Positions 53,942 through 62,391 of a stretch of DNA of 64,000 bases are shown one piece after another (the first letter of the stretch is position 1; each line of letters starts with the position of its first letter). Source of the stretch: Pedobacter nyackensis. GTDB lineage: Bacteria > Bacteroidota > Bacteroidia > Sphingobacteriales > Sphingobacteriaceae. A model generated the notes under the pieces. It did no database searches. It worked only from the letters and a program-made list of their open reading frames with translations, and was not told where the DNA came from. The position numbers and the translations under genes are program-made. The stretch covers positions 87,329-151,328 of the forward strand of contig NZ_FWYB01000016.1 of assembly GCF_900176505.1 (NCBI RefSeq). Reading direction: 5' to 3'.

Positions 53942-53967
53942 AAGCGCTCATTTTGAACGCTTTTATT
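53937..53967. terminator. Bidirectional terminator between L,D-transpeptidase and fabG
   Basis: AATAAAAGCG and CGCTTTTATT form a 10-bp stem with an 11-base loop. The TAA stop of the L,D-transpeptidase gene lies in the left arm; A/T runs flank it on both sides. Confidence 0.8.
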
Positions 53968-53989
53968 TAATCCTTGTTCTTTATCCACA

Positions 53990-54733
53990 TTACAACATTC
54001 CGCCGCAAACCGACAATACTTGTCCGGTTACATATGAGCTCATGTCTGAAGCAAGGAACAAGCATGCATTTGCTACATCTTCAGTTTCTCCTGCTCTTTT
54101 CAAAGGAATACCTTCTTCCCAGCCTTTAACAACTTTAGGATCCAGTACATCAGTCATCTCCGTACGGATAAAACCAGGCGCAACTACGTTAGTACGAATG
54201 TTACGTGAGCCTAATTCTTTAGAAAGCGATTTAGAAAAACCGATAATACCTGCTTTTGAAGCTGCATAATTAGCCTGTCCTGCATTTCCTTGTACACCAA
54301 CTACCGAACTCATGTTGATGATCGATCCTTTACGGGCTTTCATCATCACCTTAGAAGCAGCTTTACAAACGTTAAATACAGATTTAAGGTTCACATTGAT
54401 TACATCGTCCCAGTTTTCTTCGCTCATACGCATCAATAAACCATCTTTAGTGATACCAGCGTTGTTTACTACGATATCCAGTGTACCAAAATCAGCTACA
54501 ATGTCAGTGATCAATTGGTCTGCCTCATCAAATTTAGAAGCATCAGAACGGTAACCTTTCACTTTTGTACCAAAACTCTGTAATTCTTGCTCTAAAGCCA
54601 GTCCTTTTTCTACTGATGATAGATAAGTGAAAGCTACATTAGCACCTTGCTCTGCGAATTTTTCTGCTATTTTACGTCCTATTCCTTTAGAAGCACCGGT
54701 AATAAGCGCTGTTTTTCCTTCTAATAATTTCAT
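53990..54733 (-). CDS. fabG: 3-oxoacyl-[acyl-carrier-protein] reductase
   Basis: 247 residues, a classical SDR: cofactor loop TGASKGIGRKIA, NNAGITKDGLLMRM, catalytic Ser in SIINMSSVVGVQGN and the Y-x3-K in ANYAASKAGIIGFSKSL, then VVAPGFIRTEMTDVL. It performs the NADPH reduction step of fatty acid elongation. This branch of the family carries FabG strongly, including the C-terminal YVTGQVLSVCGGML. Single gene here. Confidence 0.94.
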   Translation of the reverse strand: MKLLEGKTALITGASKGIGRKIAEKFAEQGANVAFTYLSSVEKGLALEQELQSFGTKVKGYRSDASKFDEADQLITDIVADFGTLDIVVNNAGITKDGLLMRMSEENWDDVINVNLKSVFNVCKAASKVMMKARKGSIINMSSVVGVQGNAGQANYAASKAGIIGFSKSLSKELGSRNIRTNVVAPGFIRTEMTDVLDPKVVKGWEEGIPLKRAGETEDVANACLFLASDMSSYVTGQVLSVCGGML

Positions 54734-54812
54734 CTGGTTAATATTTTGTTTTTGCTGATGAGCTTGTATCCGAGATACAGCTTCATCTATTTATTATTTG
54801 ATTATGATCTTT

Positions 54813-55883
54813 TTATTTAAGCAATGCGGGCTCCTGCTGACTCAGGCAATGGAAGCTGCCCAGTCCCCAGATAATATCTGTTGAATCTATACCAACTACT
54901 TTCCTATCCGGGAAAACACCCTGAATAATCTCCAAAGCAATTTTATCGTTTACATCCCTGAAAGTAGGAACGATCACTGCCGAATTGGCGATATAGAAAT
55001 TGGCATATGAAGCCGGTAAACGAGTGTCCTCATGGATTACCGGTGAAGGCATTGGCAGTTTAACAATATTTAATGGTTTGCCATTCAACAAGCGCATCGC
55101 TTTTAAAGCCTCCAGATTCTCCTGAAGCAGCAGATAGTTTTCATCCAGTGGATTACTCTCCACCACAGTTAAAACGGTGTCTTCGTTTACAAAACGAGTG
55201 ATATCGTCAATATGGCCATCCGTATCATCACCTACAATACCATCTCCTAACCACAAAACCTGCTCAGCACCATAAAACTCCAACAGATACTGTTCAATCT
55301 GCTCCTTGTTTAAATGTGGGTTTCTGTTCTCATTTAACAAACAAGCTGTGGTTGTTAAAATAGTACCGGCACCGTTAAACTCAACAGAACCACCCTCCAT
55401 TACAATGTCAGGGTTATATAGTGGTAATTCAAAGTGATGCGCAATCTTAGTTGGGATAACATCATCCAGATCGTATGGAGGATATTTATCTCCCCATGCG
55501 TTATAACCCCAATCCACAACTGCTTTTTTACTGCCCTCAGCATTTAACAAAAATGCAGGGCCATGATCACGACACCAGGCATCATTGGTAGGCTGGAAAT
55601 AGAATTCAATATTGGTCAAATCAGCACCAACTTTTTCCAGTTTCGCAGTAGCGAAAGCTTTGGTTGCTTCATCATTAACATTGATCCTTACCTTTTCGCC
55701 TTCAGCTATAATTTTTATAAACTGGCAATATGGCTCATAGATGGTTTCTAATTTTCCCGGCCATGAAGCCTCTTTATGTGGCCAGCTTAACCAGGTAGCC
55801 TCGTGCTTCGCCCATTCAGCAGGAAAACGGTAGCCATTTTTTTTAGGACTGCTGTTAAATATTACTTCGTTAAATGATGACAT
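54813..55883 (-). CDS. aguA: Agmatine deiminase
   Basis: 356 residues of the agmatine deiminase / peptidylarginine deiminase fold. Start YRFPAEWAKHEATWLSWPHK; active-site pieces DAWCRDHGPAFLLN, MEGGSVEFNGAGTILTTTAC, GDGIVGDDTDGHIDDITRFV and catalytic Cys in GSFHCLSQQEPALL. It converts agmatine to N-carbamoylputrescine and ammonia. The next enzyme of the path (aguB) is encoded 20 bases upstream in the same operon, which makes this assignment firm. Confidence 0.95.
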   Translation of the reverse strand: MSSFNEVIFNSSPKKNGYRFPAEWAKHEATWLSWPHKEASWPGKLETIYEPYCQFIKIIAEGEKVRINVNDEATKAFATAKLEKVGADLTNIEFYFQPTNDAWCRDHGPAFLLNAEGSKKAVVDWGYNAWGDKYPPYDLDDVIPTKIAHHFELPLYNPDIVMEGGSVEFNGAGTILTTTACLLNENRNPHLNKEQIEQYLLEFYGAEQVLWLGDGIVGDDTDGHIDDITRFVNEDTVLTVVESNPLDENYLLLQENLEALKAMRLLNGKPLNIVKLPMPSPVIHEDTRLPASYANFYIANSAVIVPTFRDVNDKIALEIIQGVFPDRKVVGIDSTDIIWGLGSFHCLSQQEPALLK

Positions 55884-55903
55884 TTCTAAATCTTAAACGT
55901 TCT

Positions 55904-56779
55904 CTAATCTTCGTCAATAAACCTTTTGGTGATCGGCTGATAAGAGTCTATTCTACGATCTCTTAAGAAAGGCCAGTGCTTGCGGAAGAAATCAGATTCA
56001 TTTAAATCCAATTCTACTACTTCAGTTTCTTCATTTTCATGAGAACCTAAATAAAGTATTCTACCTTGTGGATTTGTTACAAAACTACCGCCCCAGAACT
56101 TCATGGCCCCATTTTGCTCAAAACCTACACGGTTTACACTTACCACAGGCACCCCATTGGCTACAGCGTGCGAGCGCTGAATGGTTTGCCATGCATTATA
56201 TTGATCTTTATTGGTTTCTTCATCCTGATCAGTCGCCCAACCAATAGCCGTTGGATAAAACATAATCTCAGCACCCATCAAGGCTGTAATGCGTGATGCT
56301 TCAGGATACCATTGATCCCAGCAGATTAATATACCAATTTTGGCAAATTTGGTCTGAAATACTTTATAGCCCAGATCACCCGGAGTAAAGTAAAATTTCT
56401 CATAGTAAGCCGGATCGTCAGGGATATGCATCTTACGATATTTACCCAGATAAGAACCATCTGCATCTAAAACAGCAGTGGTATTATGATACAGTCCTGC
56501 TGTACGCTTCTCGAATAACGAGGCAATAATTACCACGCCCAATTCTTTCGCAACAACCTGTAAAGCATCTGTGGACGGGCCAGGAATAGCCTCAGCCAAA
56601 TTGAAGTTATCGTAATCTTCAACATCACAAAAGTATAGAGAAGTAAAAAGTTCCTGCAAACACACAATCTGTGCACCTTTTGCTGCCGCTTCTCTAATTT
56701 TTAAAATTGCTTTATCTAAATTTTCTTGTTTATTACCGGTACAACTCATTTGCACCAGCCCAACCTGTACTTTAGCCAT
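55904..56779 (-). CDS. aguB: N-carbamoylputrescine amidase
   Basis: 291 residues, nitrilase superfamily. Catalytic triad: Glu in IVCLQELFTSLYFC, Lys in YRKMHIPDDPAYYEKFYFTP, Cys in ILICWDQWYPEASR. The family-specific blocks MSCTGNKQENLDKAI and FWGGSFVTNPQGRI are also present. It hydrolyses N-carbamoylputrescine to putrescine, CO2 and ammonia, the second step after agmatine deiminase. First gene of the operon; a -7 box lies about 25 bases upstream. Confidence 0.95.
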   Translation of the reverse strand: MAKVQVGLVQMSCTGNKQENLDKAILKIREAAAKGAQIVCLQELFTSLYFCDVEDYDNFNLAEAIPGPSTDALQVVAKELGVVIIASLFEKRTAGLYHNTTAVLDADGSYLGKYRKMHIPDDPAYYEKFYFTPGDLGYKVFQTKFAKIGILICWDQWYPEASRITALMGAEIMFYPTAIGWATDQDEETNKDQYNAWQTIQRSHAVANGVPVVSVNRVGFEQNGAMKFWGGSFVTNPQGRILYLGSHENEETEVVELDLNESDFFRKHWPFLRDRRIDSYQPITKRFIDED

Positions 56780-56803
56780 TCTTTATTAACAAATAATTTA
56801 ATG

Positions 56804-56811
56804 CAAAGTTA
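56804..56811 (-). promoter_or_regulatory. -7 promoter box TAACTTTG before aguB
   Basis: Exact TAnnTTTG on the minus strand, 25 bases before the aguB ATG. The -33 box is not clear. Confidence 0.45.
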
Positions 56812-56875
56812 GCCAAAAAAAACAAAATAAGGACTGAGGTCATCATAAGATGACTGTAACAGGAAACCTGAATAC

Positions 56876-57079
56876 TTAGGAAGCTATACTATCCTTGTAC
56901 TCCTGCTGTAATTCGAATAAGCATTTGGCACAAAGACAGCCGTCGTGCAACTCACTAATGTACTGCACCTCGTTCAAATCAAGATGAACCGCACTACACT
57001 GGCATTTCGTATACGCGTTTGCTTTACACTCAATTGAAGTGTTACAACGTTCGCAGGATATGATTTCGTGTTTGGCCAT
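56876..57079 (-). CDS. Cysteine-rich CWC-type small protein
   Basis: 67 residues with seven or eight cysteines: SCERCNTSIECKANAYTKCQ, then CLCAKCLFEL. This is the cysteine-rich CWC family layout (Pfam Cys_rich_CWC), presumably a small zinc-binding protein of unknown role. It has an exact -7 box 41 bases upstream (57121-57128, TATATTTG). It stands alone between aguB and the nrdA region. Confidence 0.85.
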   Translation of the reverse strand: MAKHEIISCERCNTSIECKANAYTKCQCSAVHLDLNEVQYISELHDGCLCAKCLFELQQEYKDSIAS

Positions 57080-57120
57080 TTAAGGATTAAGGAACAAAGC
57101 TTAAGGAGCAATGATCATTG

Positions 57121-57128
57121 CAAATATA
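57121..57128 (-). promoter_or_regulatory. -7 promoter box TATATTTG before the CWC gene
   Basis: Exact TAnnTTTG on the minus strand, 41 bases before the ATG. No certain -33 box. Confidence 0.45.
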
Positions 57129-57179
57129 CAACATGCGCATCTTTATTATATACGCTATGCTTTGAATTGACTAATTTCA

Positions 57180-57274
57180 AACAAATTGAATGTGTTGTTG
57201 AAAGGCCTTGTCGGGTTGCAACCCCTTCCGGTTGCCTAGCCAGCGCAGCCTTGAGACAATACATTCAATTTGTT
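57180..57274. repeat. 95-base inverted repeat, hairpin or MITE/REP-like element
   Basis: AACAAATTGAATGT and ACATTCAATTTGTT are perfect 14-base ends. The pairing continues inward in register (six more pairs with two G-T, two mismatches, then AAGGC with GCCTT), giving about 25 paired positions. The 41-base centre is G/C-rich in an A/T-rich setting and contains the palindrome GGGTTGCAACCC. No open frame, no clear target duplication. It lies between the CWC promoter and the nrdA terminator. Confidence 0.6.
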
Positions 57275-57308
57275 AGTTCCCCAAAATATACACTCAAAAA
57301 AGTAATCA

Positions 57309-57343
57309 TAAAAAAAGGAGTAAGCATTACGCTTACTCCTTTG
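57309..57343 (-). terminator. Terminator after nrdA
   Basis: AGGAGTAAGC and GCTTACTCCT form a perfect 10-bp stem around ATTAC; on the minus strand it is followed by TTTTTTAT. It lies 23 bases past the nrdA stop codon. Confidence 0.9.
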
Positions 57344-57365
57344 TGGATATATTCAATCTGAATGA

Positions 57366-59744
57366 TTAACCTGAACAGCTGATACAGCCTTCTTCCATTG
57401 AACAAACCGGACCTTCAACGATCTCTTCGGCACTTTGCTCAATATGCTCCGGAATTACCGGTTCCATGTTTTTACCTGCCTGATTCTCTACAGTAAATTT
57501 AACTGCCTGAGAAGCTGCTTGTGTGCGCAGGTAATACATACCAGTCTTCAATCCTTTTTTCCATGCGTAGAAATGCATTGAAGTTAGTTTTGAAGTATTT
57601 GGAGCATTGATAAACAAGTTTAGTGATTGCGACTGGCAGATATAAGCACCTCTGTCGGCAGCCATATCAATAATGCTACGCATTTTGATCTCCCAAACTG
57701 TTTTGTATAATTCTTTGATATAATCAGGGATCTCAGCAATGTCCTGGATAGAACCGTTTGCTAAAATGATCCTGTCTTTCATAGCCGGAGTCCATAAACC
57801 CAAAGCTACAAGGTCTTTCAACAAGTGTTTATTCACTACGATGAACTCACCACTCAATACCCTTCTGGTGTAGATATTAGAAGTATAAGGCTCAAAGCAC
57901 TCATTGTTTCCTAAAATCTGTGAAGTAGAAGCAGTTGGCATTGGAGCAACCAATAAAGAGTTGTAAACACCATCTTTCACTACTTTCTCACGTAAAGTTT
58001 CCCAATCCCAACGGCCGCTATCAGGTTGTACATTCCAAAGGTCGAACTGGAATTTACCTTTTGACAATGGAGAACCTTCAAATGTTTCGTAAGGACCATG
58101 TTTTACAGCCAGGTCATGAGAAGCAGTCATGGCAGCAAAATAAATAGTTTCAAAGATCTCTTTATTTAAGATACGGGCGCCTTCACTTTCGAAAGGTAAA
58201 CGCATTAAAATAAAGGCATCCGCTAAACCTTGCACACCTAAACCAACCGGTCTGTGACGCATGTTAGAGTTTTTGGCTTCTTCTACCGGATAGTAGTTAT
58301 AATCGATGATTTTATTCAGGTTTACGGTAGCCTGATAAGTAACTTCATACAATCTCTGGTGATCAAATTCACCATTGATTACATATCTAGGTAACGCTAA
58401 TGAAGCCAGGTTACAAACGGCAACCTCGTCTTTAGAAGTATACTCGATGATTTCAGTACAAAGGTTAGAACTTTTAATTGTACCTAAGTTCTGCTGATTA
58501 GATTTGCTGTTAGCTGCATCTTTATACAACAAATAAGGCGTACCTGTTTCAATTTGTGAATCCAGAATAGCGAACCATAATTCTTGTGCTTTAATGGTTT
58601 TACGTGCTCTTCCTTCTTTTTCGTAACGCTCATATAAAGCGTCAAACTCTTCACCGAAACAATCTGCTAATCCTGGTGCTTCATGCGGACAGAACAAGCT
58701 CCAATCGCCGTTCTCTTCCACACGTCTCATAAACAAATCGCAAACCCAAAGTGCATAGAACAAATCACGTGCACGTAATTCTTCTTTACCATGATTTTTA
58801 CGCAAGTCTAAGAAACTGAAAACATCAGCATGCCAAGGCTCTAAATAGATAGCAAAGGCACCTTTACGTTTACCTCCACCTTGATCTACGTAACGAGCAG
58901 TGTCGTTAAACACTTTCAACATCGGCACAATACCATTACTGGTACCATTGGTACCACCAATATAAGAACCAGTAGCTCTGATGTTGTGGATGCTTAAACC
59001 AATACCACCTGCACTCTGAGAGATTTTGGCAGTTTGTTTTAAGGTATCATAAATTCCTTCAATACTATCATCCTGCATCGTTAATAAAAAGCACGATGAC
59101 ATTTGAGGTTTAGGAGTAGCTGCATTAAATAATGTAGGTGTAGCGTGAGTAAACCAACGCTCACTCATCAGGTTATACGTTGCAATTGCGCTATCGATAT
59201 CACCTTTATGGATACCTACAGCAACACGCATAAATAAATGCTGAGGACGTTCAACAATCTGTCCTTCAACTTTCAACAGGTAAGATTTCTCTAATGTTTT
59301 GAAACCGAAGTAATCAAAACCAAAATCCCTGTCGTATATAATTGTACTGTCTAAGATATCTGCATTCTTCTCAATAACTTCCCAAACATCATCTGCAATC
59401 AGTGATGCTGGCTTACCGGTTTTAGCGTCGATATAGTTATACAGCATCTCCATAGTTTTGGAGAAAGACTTAGTCGTATTTTTATGAAGGTTAGACACTG
59501 CGATACGTGAAGCCAACAGCGCGTAATCCGGATGTTTTGTAGTTAAAGAGGCTGCTGTTTCAGCTGCAAGATTGTCCAGCTCCGAAGTGGTAACGCCATC
59601 GTATAATCCTTCAATTACCTTCTTGGCAACATCTATCGGATCTACAAGTTCAACATTAAAACCGTAGCATAACTTCTCAATACGAGCCGTTATCTTGTCG
59701 AACCTTACCGCTTCTTTGCGGCCATCTCTTTTTATTACGAACAT
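57366..59744 (-). CDS. nrdA: Ribonucleoside-diphosphate reductase alpha subunit, class I
   Basis: 792 residues. ATP-cone (allosteric activity domain) at the N-terminus (MFVIKRDGRKEAVRFDKITA), then the catalytic barrel: redox Cys in KPQMSSCFLLTMQDDSIEGI, NLCTEIIEYTSKDEVAVCNL with active-site Asn-Cys-Glu, APMPTASTSQILGNNECFEP, and the SNIYTRRVLSGEF block. The C-terminal tail ends CSMEEGCISCSG, the redox-active Cys pair that is re-reduced by thioredoxin or glutaredoxin. With nrdB it makes dNDPs from NDPs. It follows nrdB by about 100 bases. Confidence 0.96.
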   Translation of the reverse strand: MFVIKRDGRKEAVRFDKITARIEKLCYGFNVELVDPIDVAKKVIEGLYDGVTTSELDNLAAETAASLTTKHPDYALLASRIAVSNLHKNTTKSFSKTMEMLYNYIDAKTGKPASLIADDVWEVIEKNADILDSTIIYDRDFGFDYFGFKTLEKSYLLKVEGQIVERPQHLFMRVAVGIHKGDIDSAIATYNLMSERWFTHATPTLFNAATPKPQMSSCFLLTMQDDSIEGIYDTLKQTAKISQSAGGIGLSIHNIRATGSYIGGTNGTSNGIVPMLKVFNDTARYVDQGGGKRKGAFAIYLEPWHADVFSFLDLRKNHGKEELRARDLFYALWVCDLFMRRVEENGDWSLFCPHEAPGLADCFGEEFDALYERYEKEGRARKTIKAQELWFAILDSQIETGTPYLLYKDAANSKSNQQNLGTIKSSNLCTEIIEYTSKDEVAVCNLASLALPRYVINGEFDHQRLYEVTYQATVNLNKIIDYNYYPVEEAKNSNMRHRPVGLGVQGLADAFILMRLPFESEGARILNKEIFETIYFAAMTASHDLAVKHGPYETFEGSPLSKGKFQFDLWNVQPDSGRWDWETLREKVVKDGVYNSLLVAPMPTASTSQILGNNECFEPYTSNIYTRRVLSGEFIVVNKHLLKDLVALGLWTPAMKDRIILANGSIQDIAEIPDYIKELYKTVWEIKMRSIIDMAADRGAYICQSQSLNLFINAPNTSKLTSMHFYAWKKGLKTGMYYLRTQAASQAVKFTVENQAGKNMEPVIPEHIEQSAEEIVEGPVCSMEEGCISCSG

Positions 59745-59848
59745 ATTTTTCTATTTATGGTGCTTATTGAGTTTCAGAGCGGCAAACTCAGCATAGGCAC
59801 CTAATTATAATTATTATCTATTTACTTATCGTCTAACCCCAATAAGTA

Positions 59849-60829
59849 CTAAAAGTCATCATCTAATGAGAATGCTGCTGCTTTATCTTCCGATGAAGTC
59901 AACACACCACTCTTCTGGTAATCCCCTACTCTTTTTTCAAAGAAGTTGGTTTTACCTTGCAATGAAATCATCTCCATAAAGTCGAAAGGATTCGTTGCAT
60001 TATAAATTTTTGTATATCCCAATTCCTGCAACCATCTGTCGGCCACAAATTCGATGTATTGCGACATCAATTTCGCGTTCATTCCGATCAAGGCAACCGG
60101 TAAAGCATCTGTAATAAATTCTTTTTCAATTTCTACAGCATCACTAATGATCGCATGTACCTGTTCCTGACTTAATCTGTTTTTAAGCATTTTGTAAAGC
60201 AGACAAGCGAACTCACAATGTGCACCTTCATCTCTTGAGATCAATTCATTACTGAAGGTAAGTCCTGGCATTAAGCCACGTTTCTTTAACCAGAAAATCG
60301 AGCAGAAACTTCCGCTGAAGAAAATCCCTTCAACTGCAGCAAATGCTACCAATCGTTCAGCAAAGGTTCCGTTCTCAATCCAGCGCAATGCCCACTCCGC
60401 TTTTCTTTTCACTGCGGGTACAGTATCGATAGCATGGAACAAACGATCCTTTTCTTCCGGATCTTTGATATAAGTATCAATCAGCAAAGCATAAGTCTCT
60501 GCGTGGATGTTCTCCATCATGATCTGAAAACCATAAAAGCAACGTGCTTCCGGCAATTGTACTTCGCTCATGAAGTTTACCGCAAGGTTTTCATTTACGA
60601 TACCATCACTGGCAGAAAAGAAGGCTAGAATATGTGAAATGAAATGTCTTTCTCCATCGTTCAGATTATCCCAGTGTTTCTGGTCATCCGAAAGGTCAAT
60701 TTCCTCAGCAGTCCAGAAACTAGCTTCGGTTTTCTTATACATTTCCCAGATTTCAGGATATTTAATCGGCAAAAGAACAAATCTGTCTTTGTTTTCTTTT
60801 AATAATACTTCTTCTTCTTGCATAAGCAT
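59849..60829 (-). CDS. nrdB: Ribonucleoside-diphosphate reductase beta subunit, class I
   Basis: 326 residues. Metal ligands and radical site: Glu in GIVNENLAVNF, E106-x2-H109-x3-Y113 in MMENIHAETYALLIDTY (the Tyr is in the tyrosyl-radical position), Glu in VEGIFFSGSFCSIFWL, and Glu/His in SRDEGAHCEFACLLY. The radical tyrosine is therefore kept, as in class Ia/Ib enzymes and unlike Ic. C-terminal tail with AAFSLDDDF binds NrdA. Upstream is a 375-base gap. Confidence 0.96.
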   Translation of the reverse strand: MLMQEEEVLLKENKDRFVLLPIKYPEIWEMYKKTEASFWTAEEIDLSDDQKHWDNLNDGERHFISHILAFFSASDGIVNENLAVNFMSEVQLPEARCFYGFQIMMENIHAETYALLIDTYIKDPEEKDRLFHAIDTVPAVKRKAEWALRWIENGTFAERLVAFAAVEGIFFSGSFCSIFWLKKRGLMPGLTFSNELISRDEGAHCEFACLLYKMLKNRLSQEQVHAIISDAVEIEKEFITDALPVALIGMNAKLMSQYIEFVADRWLQELGYTKIYNATNPFDFMEMISLQGKTNFFEKRVGDYQKSGVLTSSEDKAAAFSLDDDF

Positions 60830-61204
60830 CTATTTTAATGGGGTAAATGTATTTTCTTTTTATAAAGCTCTAATAAATCCTGTAGCCAGACGATCTACAC
60901 CCCGTAATAAAAAGTTTAAAAGACTTGAAATCTCCCGACAACCTTAAACAACTAAGTAATAAAACCTTAACTAAAAATCTATGACTGATTCACAAAAGAA
61001 CTTTATGTAAACAAATATAAAGTCTGAACCCATGATAAGAGAACAATAGTTGTTAACAAGCAGCCATATTTATCAACAATAAAAAGAGAAATTGACACAC
61101 TAATTACGCTTGAAATTTGCTATCTATTTCTTTTAATCTCAGGAAGAAGTAAGAAGGGATGTTGATAAGTTCAGAAAACTTATCAACTGAATAAAGTTAA
61201 AGGG
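60830..61204. other. Intergenic region upstream of nrdB, no gene seen
   Basis: 375 bases without a credible gene. It holds three TTATCAAC-type boxes (61070-61078 forward, 61160-61168 and 61180-61188 as a convergent pair), the pair forming an 11-bp stem (61161-61187, five-base loop) that could fold just past the RlpA-like gene. These resemble DnaA boxes (TTATnCACA) with one change. I see no NrdR-type box and no riboswitch. Confidence 0.5.
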
Positions 61205-61639
61205 TTAGTCTTCCTCAGGAAGATAACTGATCTCAACTTTAGCCACACCTTTTCCATACATACCGATGGCCTTGGCCGCAGCAGCGGAAAGATCTATTTT
61301 GAATTTTCTGGAATGCGGACCTCTGTCATTCACTTCAACATCTACCGATTTTCCGTTAGCCGGATTCGTCACCGTAACTATGGTTCCGAAAGGAAGTGTC
61401 ATATGCGCCGCTGTCAATTTTTTTCCACGATACCTTACCCCGCTTGTCGTCTTACGACCTTCAAACTTTCTGTGGTAATATGTTGCGTAAACAGTTTTTG
61501 AGATTAATTTAGAAGAGTGATTAGATGAGGATTCTGCCGACTTTTCAAGAACAATATCTGAACCTGTTTCATTTGGAATATTCTGGGAAAACCCAAGAAA
61601 AGAAATCAGCATACCACATAACAATAAACAATACTTCAT
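61205..61639 (-). CDS. RlpA-like septal ring lytic transglycosylase / 3D-domain protein
   Basis: 144 residues from the ATG (MKYCLLLCGMLISFLGFSQ), with signal peptide. Double-psi beta-barrel: YATYYHRKFEGRKTTSGVRY, LTAAHMTLPFGTIVTVTNPA, then VEVNDRGPHSRKFKIDLSAA, where the NDRGP loop and the Asp of IDLS are the RlpA/expansin/MltA barrel marks. There is no SPOR domain. It is envelope-located, likely acting on denuded glycan strands. An upstream in-frame ATG lies in the promoter, so the inner ATG is chosen. Confidence 0.9.
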   Translation of the reverse strand: MKYCLLLCGMLISFLGFSQNIPNETGSDIVLEKSAESSSNHSSKLISKTVYATYYHRKFEGRKTTSGVRYRGKKLTAAHMTLPFGTIVTVTNPANGKSVDVEVNDRGPHSRKFKIDLSAAAAKAIGMYGKGVAKVEISYLPEED

Positions 61640-61662
61640 ATTTACTATAGTTGGTGAGCCGA

Positions 61663-61695
61663 CAAACATAAGTAAACTAAGTACTTAAAAACAAG
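61663..61695 (-). promoter_or_regulatory. Promoter of the RlpA-like gene
   Basis: On the minus strand: TTG, 21 bases, TATGTTTG (exact -7). The box ends 23 bases before the ATG. Confidence 0.5.
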
Positions 61696-61748
61696 AAATG
61701 CCCGAAAAGTTAATCCCAGGCACCCTAATAATATCACTGTTAAAGAAA

Positions 61749-62228
61749 TTATTTCTTATCAGGCACAAAACTCATGGAAATAGAGTTCACACAGTTACGC
61801 GTATTTTTGTCAGTAAAGCCTTCACCAAAAAATACGTGACCTAAATGTGCTTTACAATTTGCACAAACAATCTCGGTACGCATACCATCGGCATCCGGTA
61901 TTCTTTCTACTGCACCTTTGATTTCATCATCGAAGCTGGGCCAGCCACAATGTGATTCGAATTTAGATTCAGAACGGTACAAAGGAGCATTACAACGCTT
62001 GCAAACATAAGTTCCTTTTTCCTTATTATTTAACAACTTACCTGTACCAGGATATTCCGTGCCTTTACGCACAATCACATCCTCTTCCTCCTTGGTTAAT
62101 TTATTCCATTCCATATTCTTCATCGTTTTTTTTGTATCCTTTTTTTGCGGCTGCTGACCGCATGCTGTCAGGTTTACTAAAATCAACAGCATGGTAAACA
62201 TAAATGTTTTATTGATTAAAGCTTTCAT
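61749..62228 (-). CDS. msrB: Peptide-methionine (R)-S-oxide reductase, lipoprotein
   Basis: 159 residues. Leader MFTMLLILVNLTACGQQ gives a lipoprotein with Cys about residue 24. The MsrB barrel follows: YVCKRCNAPLYRSESKFESH, CGWPSFDDEIKGAVERIPD, VCANCKAHLGHVFFGEG, and the catalytic Cys in TRNCVNSISMSFVPD. The zinc-binding pairs CKRC and CANC are complete. It repairs oxidised methionine in periplasmic or surface proteins. Single gene. Confidence 0.96.
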   Translation of the reverse strand: MKALINKTFMFTMLLILVNLTACGQQPQKKDTKKTMKNMEWNKLTKEEEDVIVRKGTEYPGTGKLLNNKEKGTYVCKRCNAPLYRSESKFESHCGWPSFDDEIKGAVERIPDADGMRTEIVCANCKAHLGHVFFGEGFTDKNTRNCVNSISMSFVPDKK

Positions 62229-62334
62229 CTACGTGTATGTTATTTAACACAAGATACGCAAAAAGCGTCCCCAGAGTTGTAATAAGAATGTCAGTTCTAA
62301 ATAGCGCTACTCCGGGCTTTTATGGGCGACAAAT

Positions 62335-62372
62335 AAAAAGCTCCGATGAAATAAATCACCGGAGCTTTTAAA
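62335..62372 (-). terminator. Terminator after sucD
   Basis: AAAGCTCCG and CGGAGCTTT pair, with a TGA/TCA extension and six-base loop; followed on the minus strand by a T run. It lies about 20 bases past the sucD stop. Confidence 0.85.
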
Positions 62373-62391
62373 ACTATACAAGAAGATCTTA

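Noticed and set aside
60875..60915. A tRNA on the minus strand, starting like tRNA-Pro (CGGGGTGTAG)
   Set aside because: Only the first ten bases agree. There is no anticodon arm, T arm or matching acceptor 3' strand.
60830..61204. Replication origin
   Set aside because: Only three imperfect DnaA-like boxes, no A/T-rich unwinding cluster and no typical origin neighbours.
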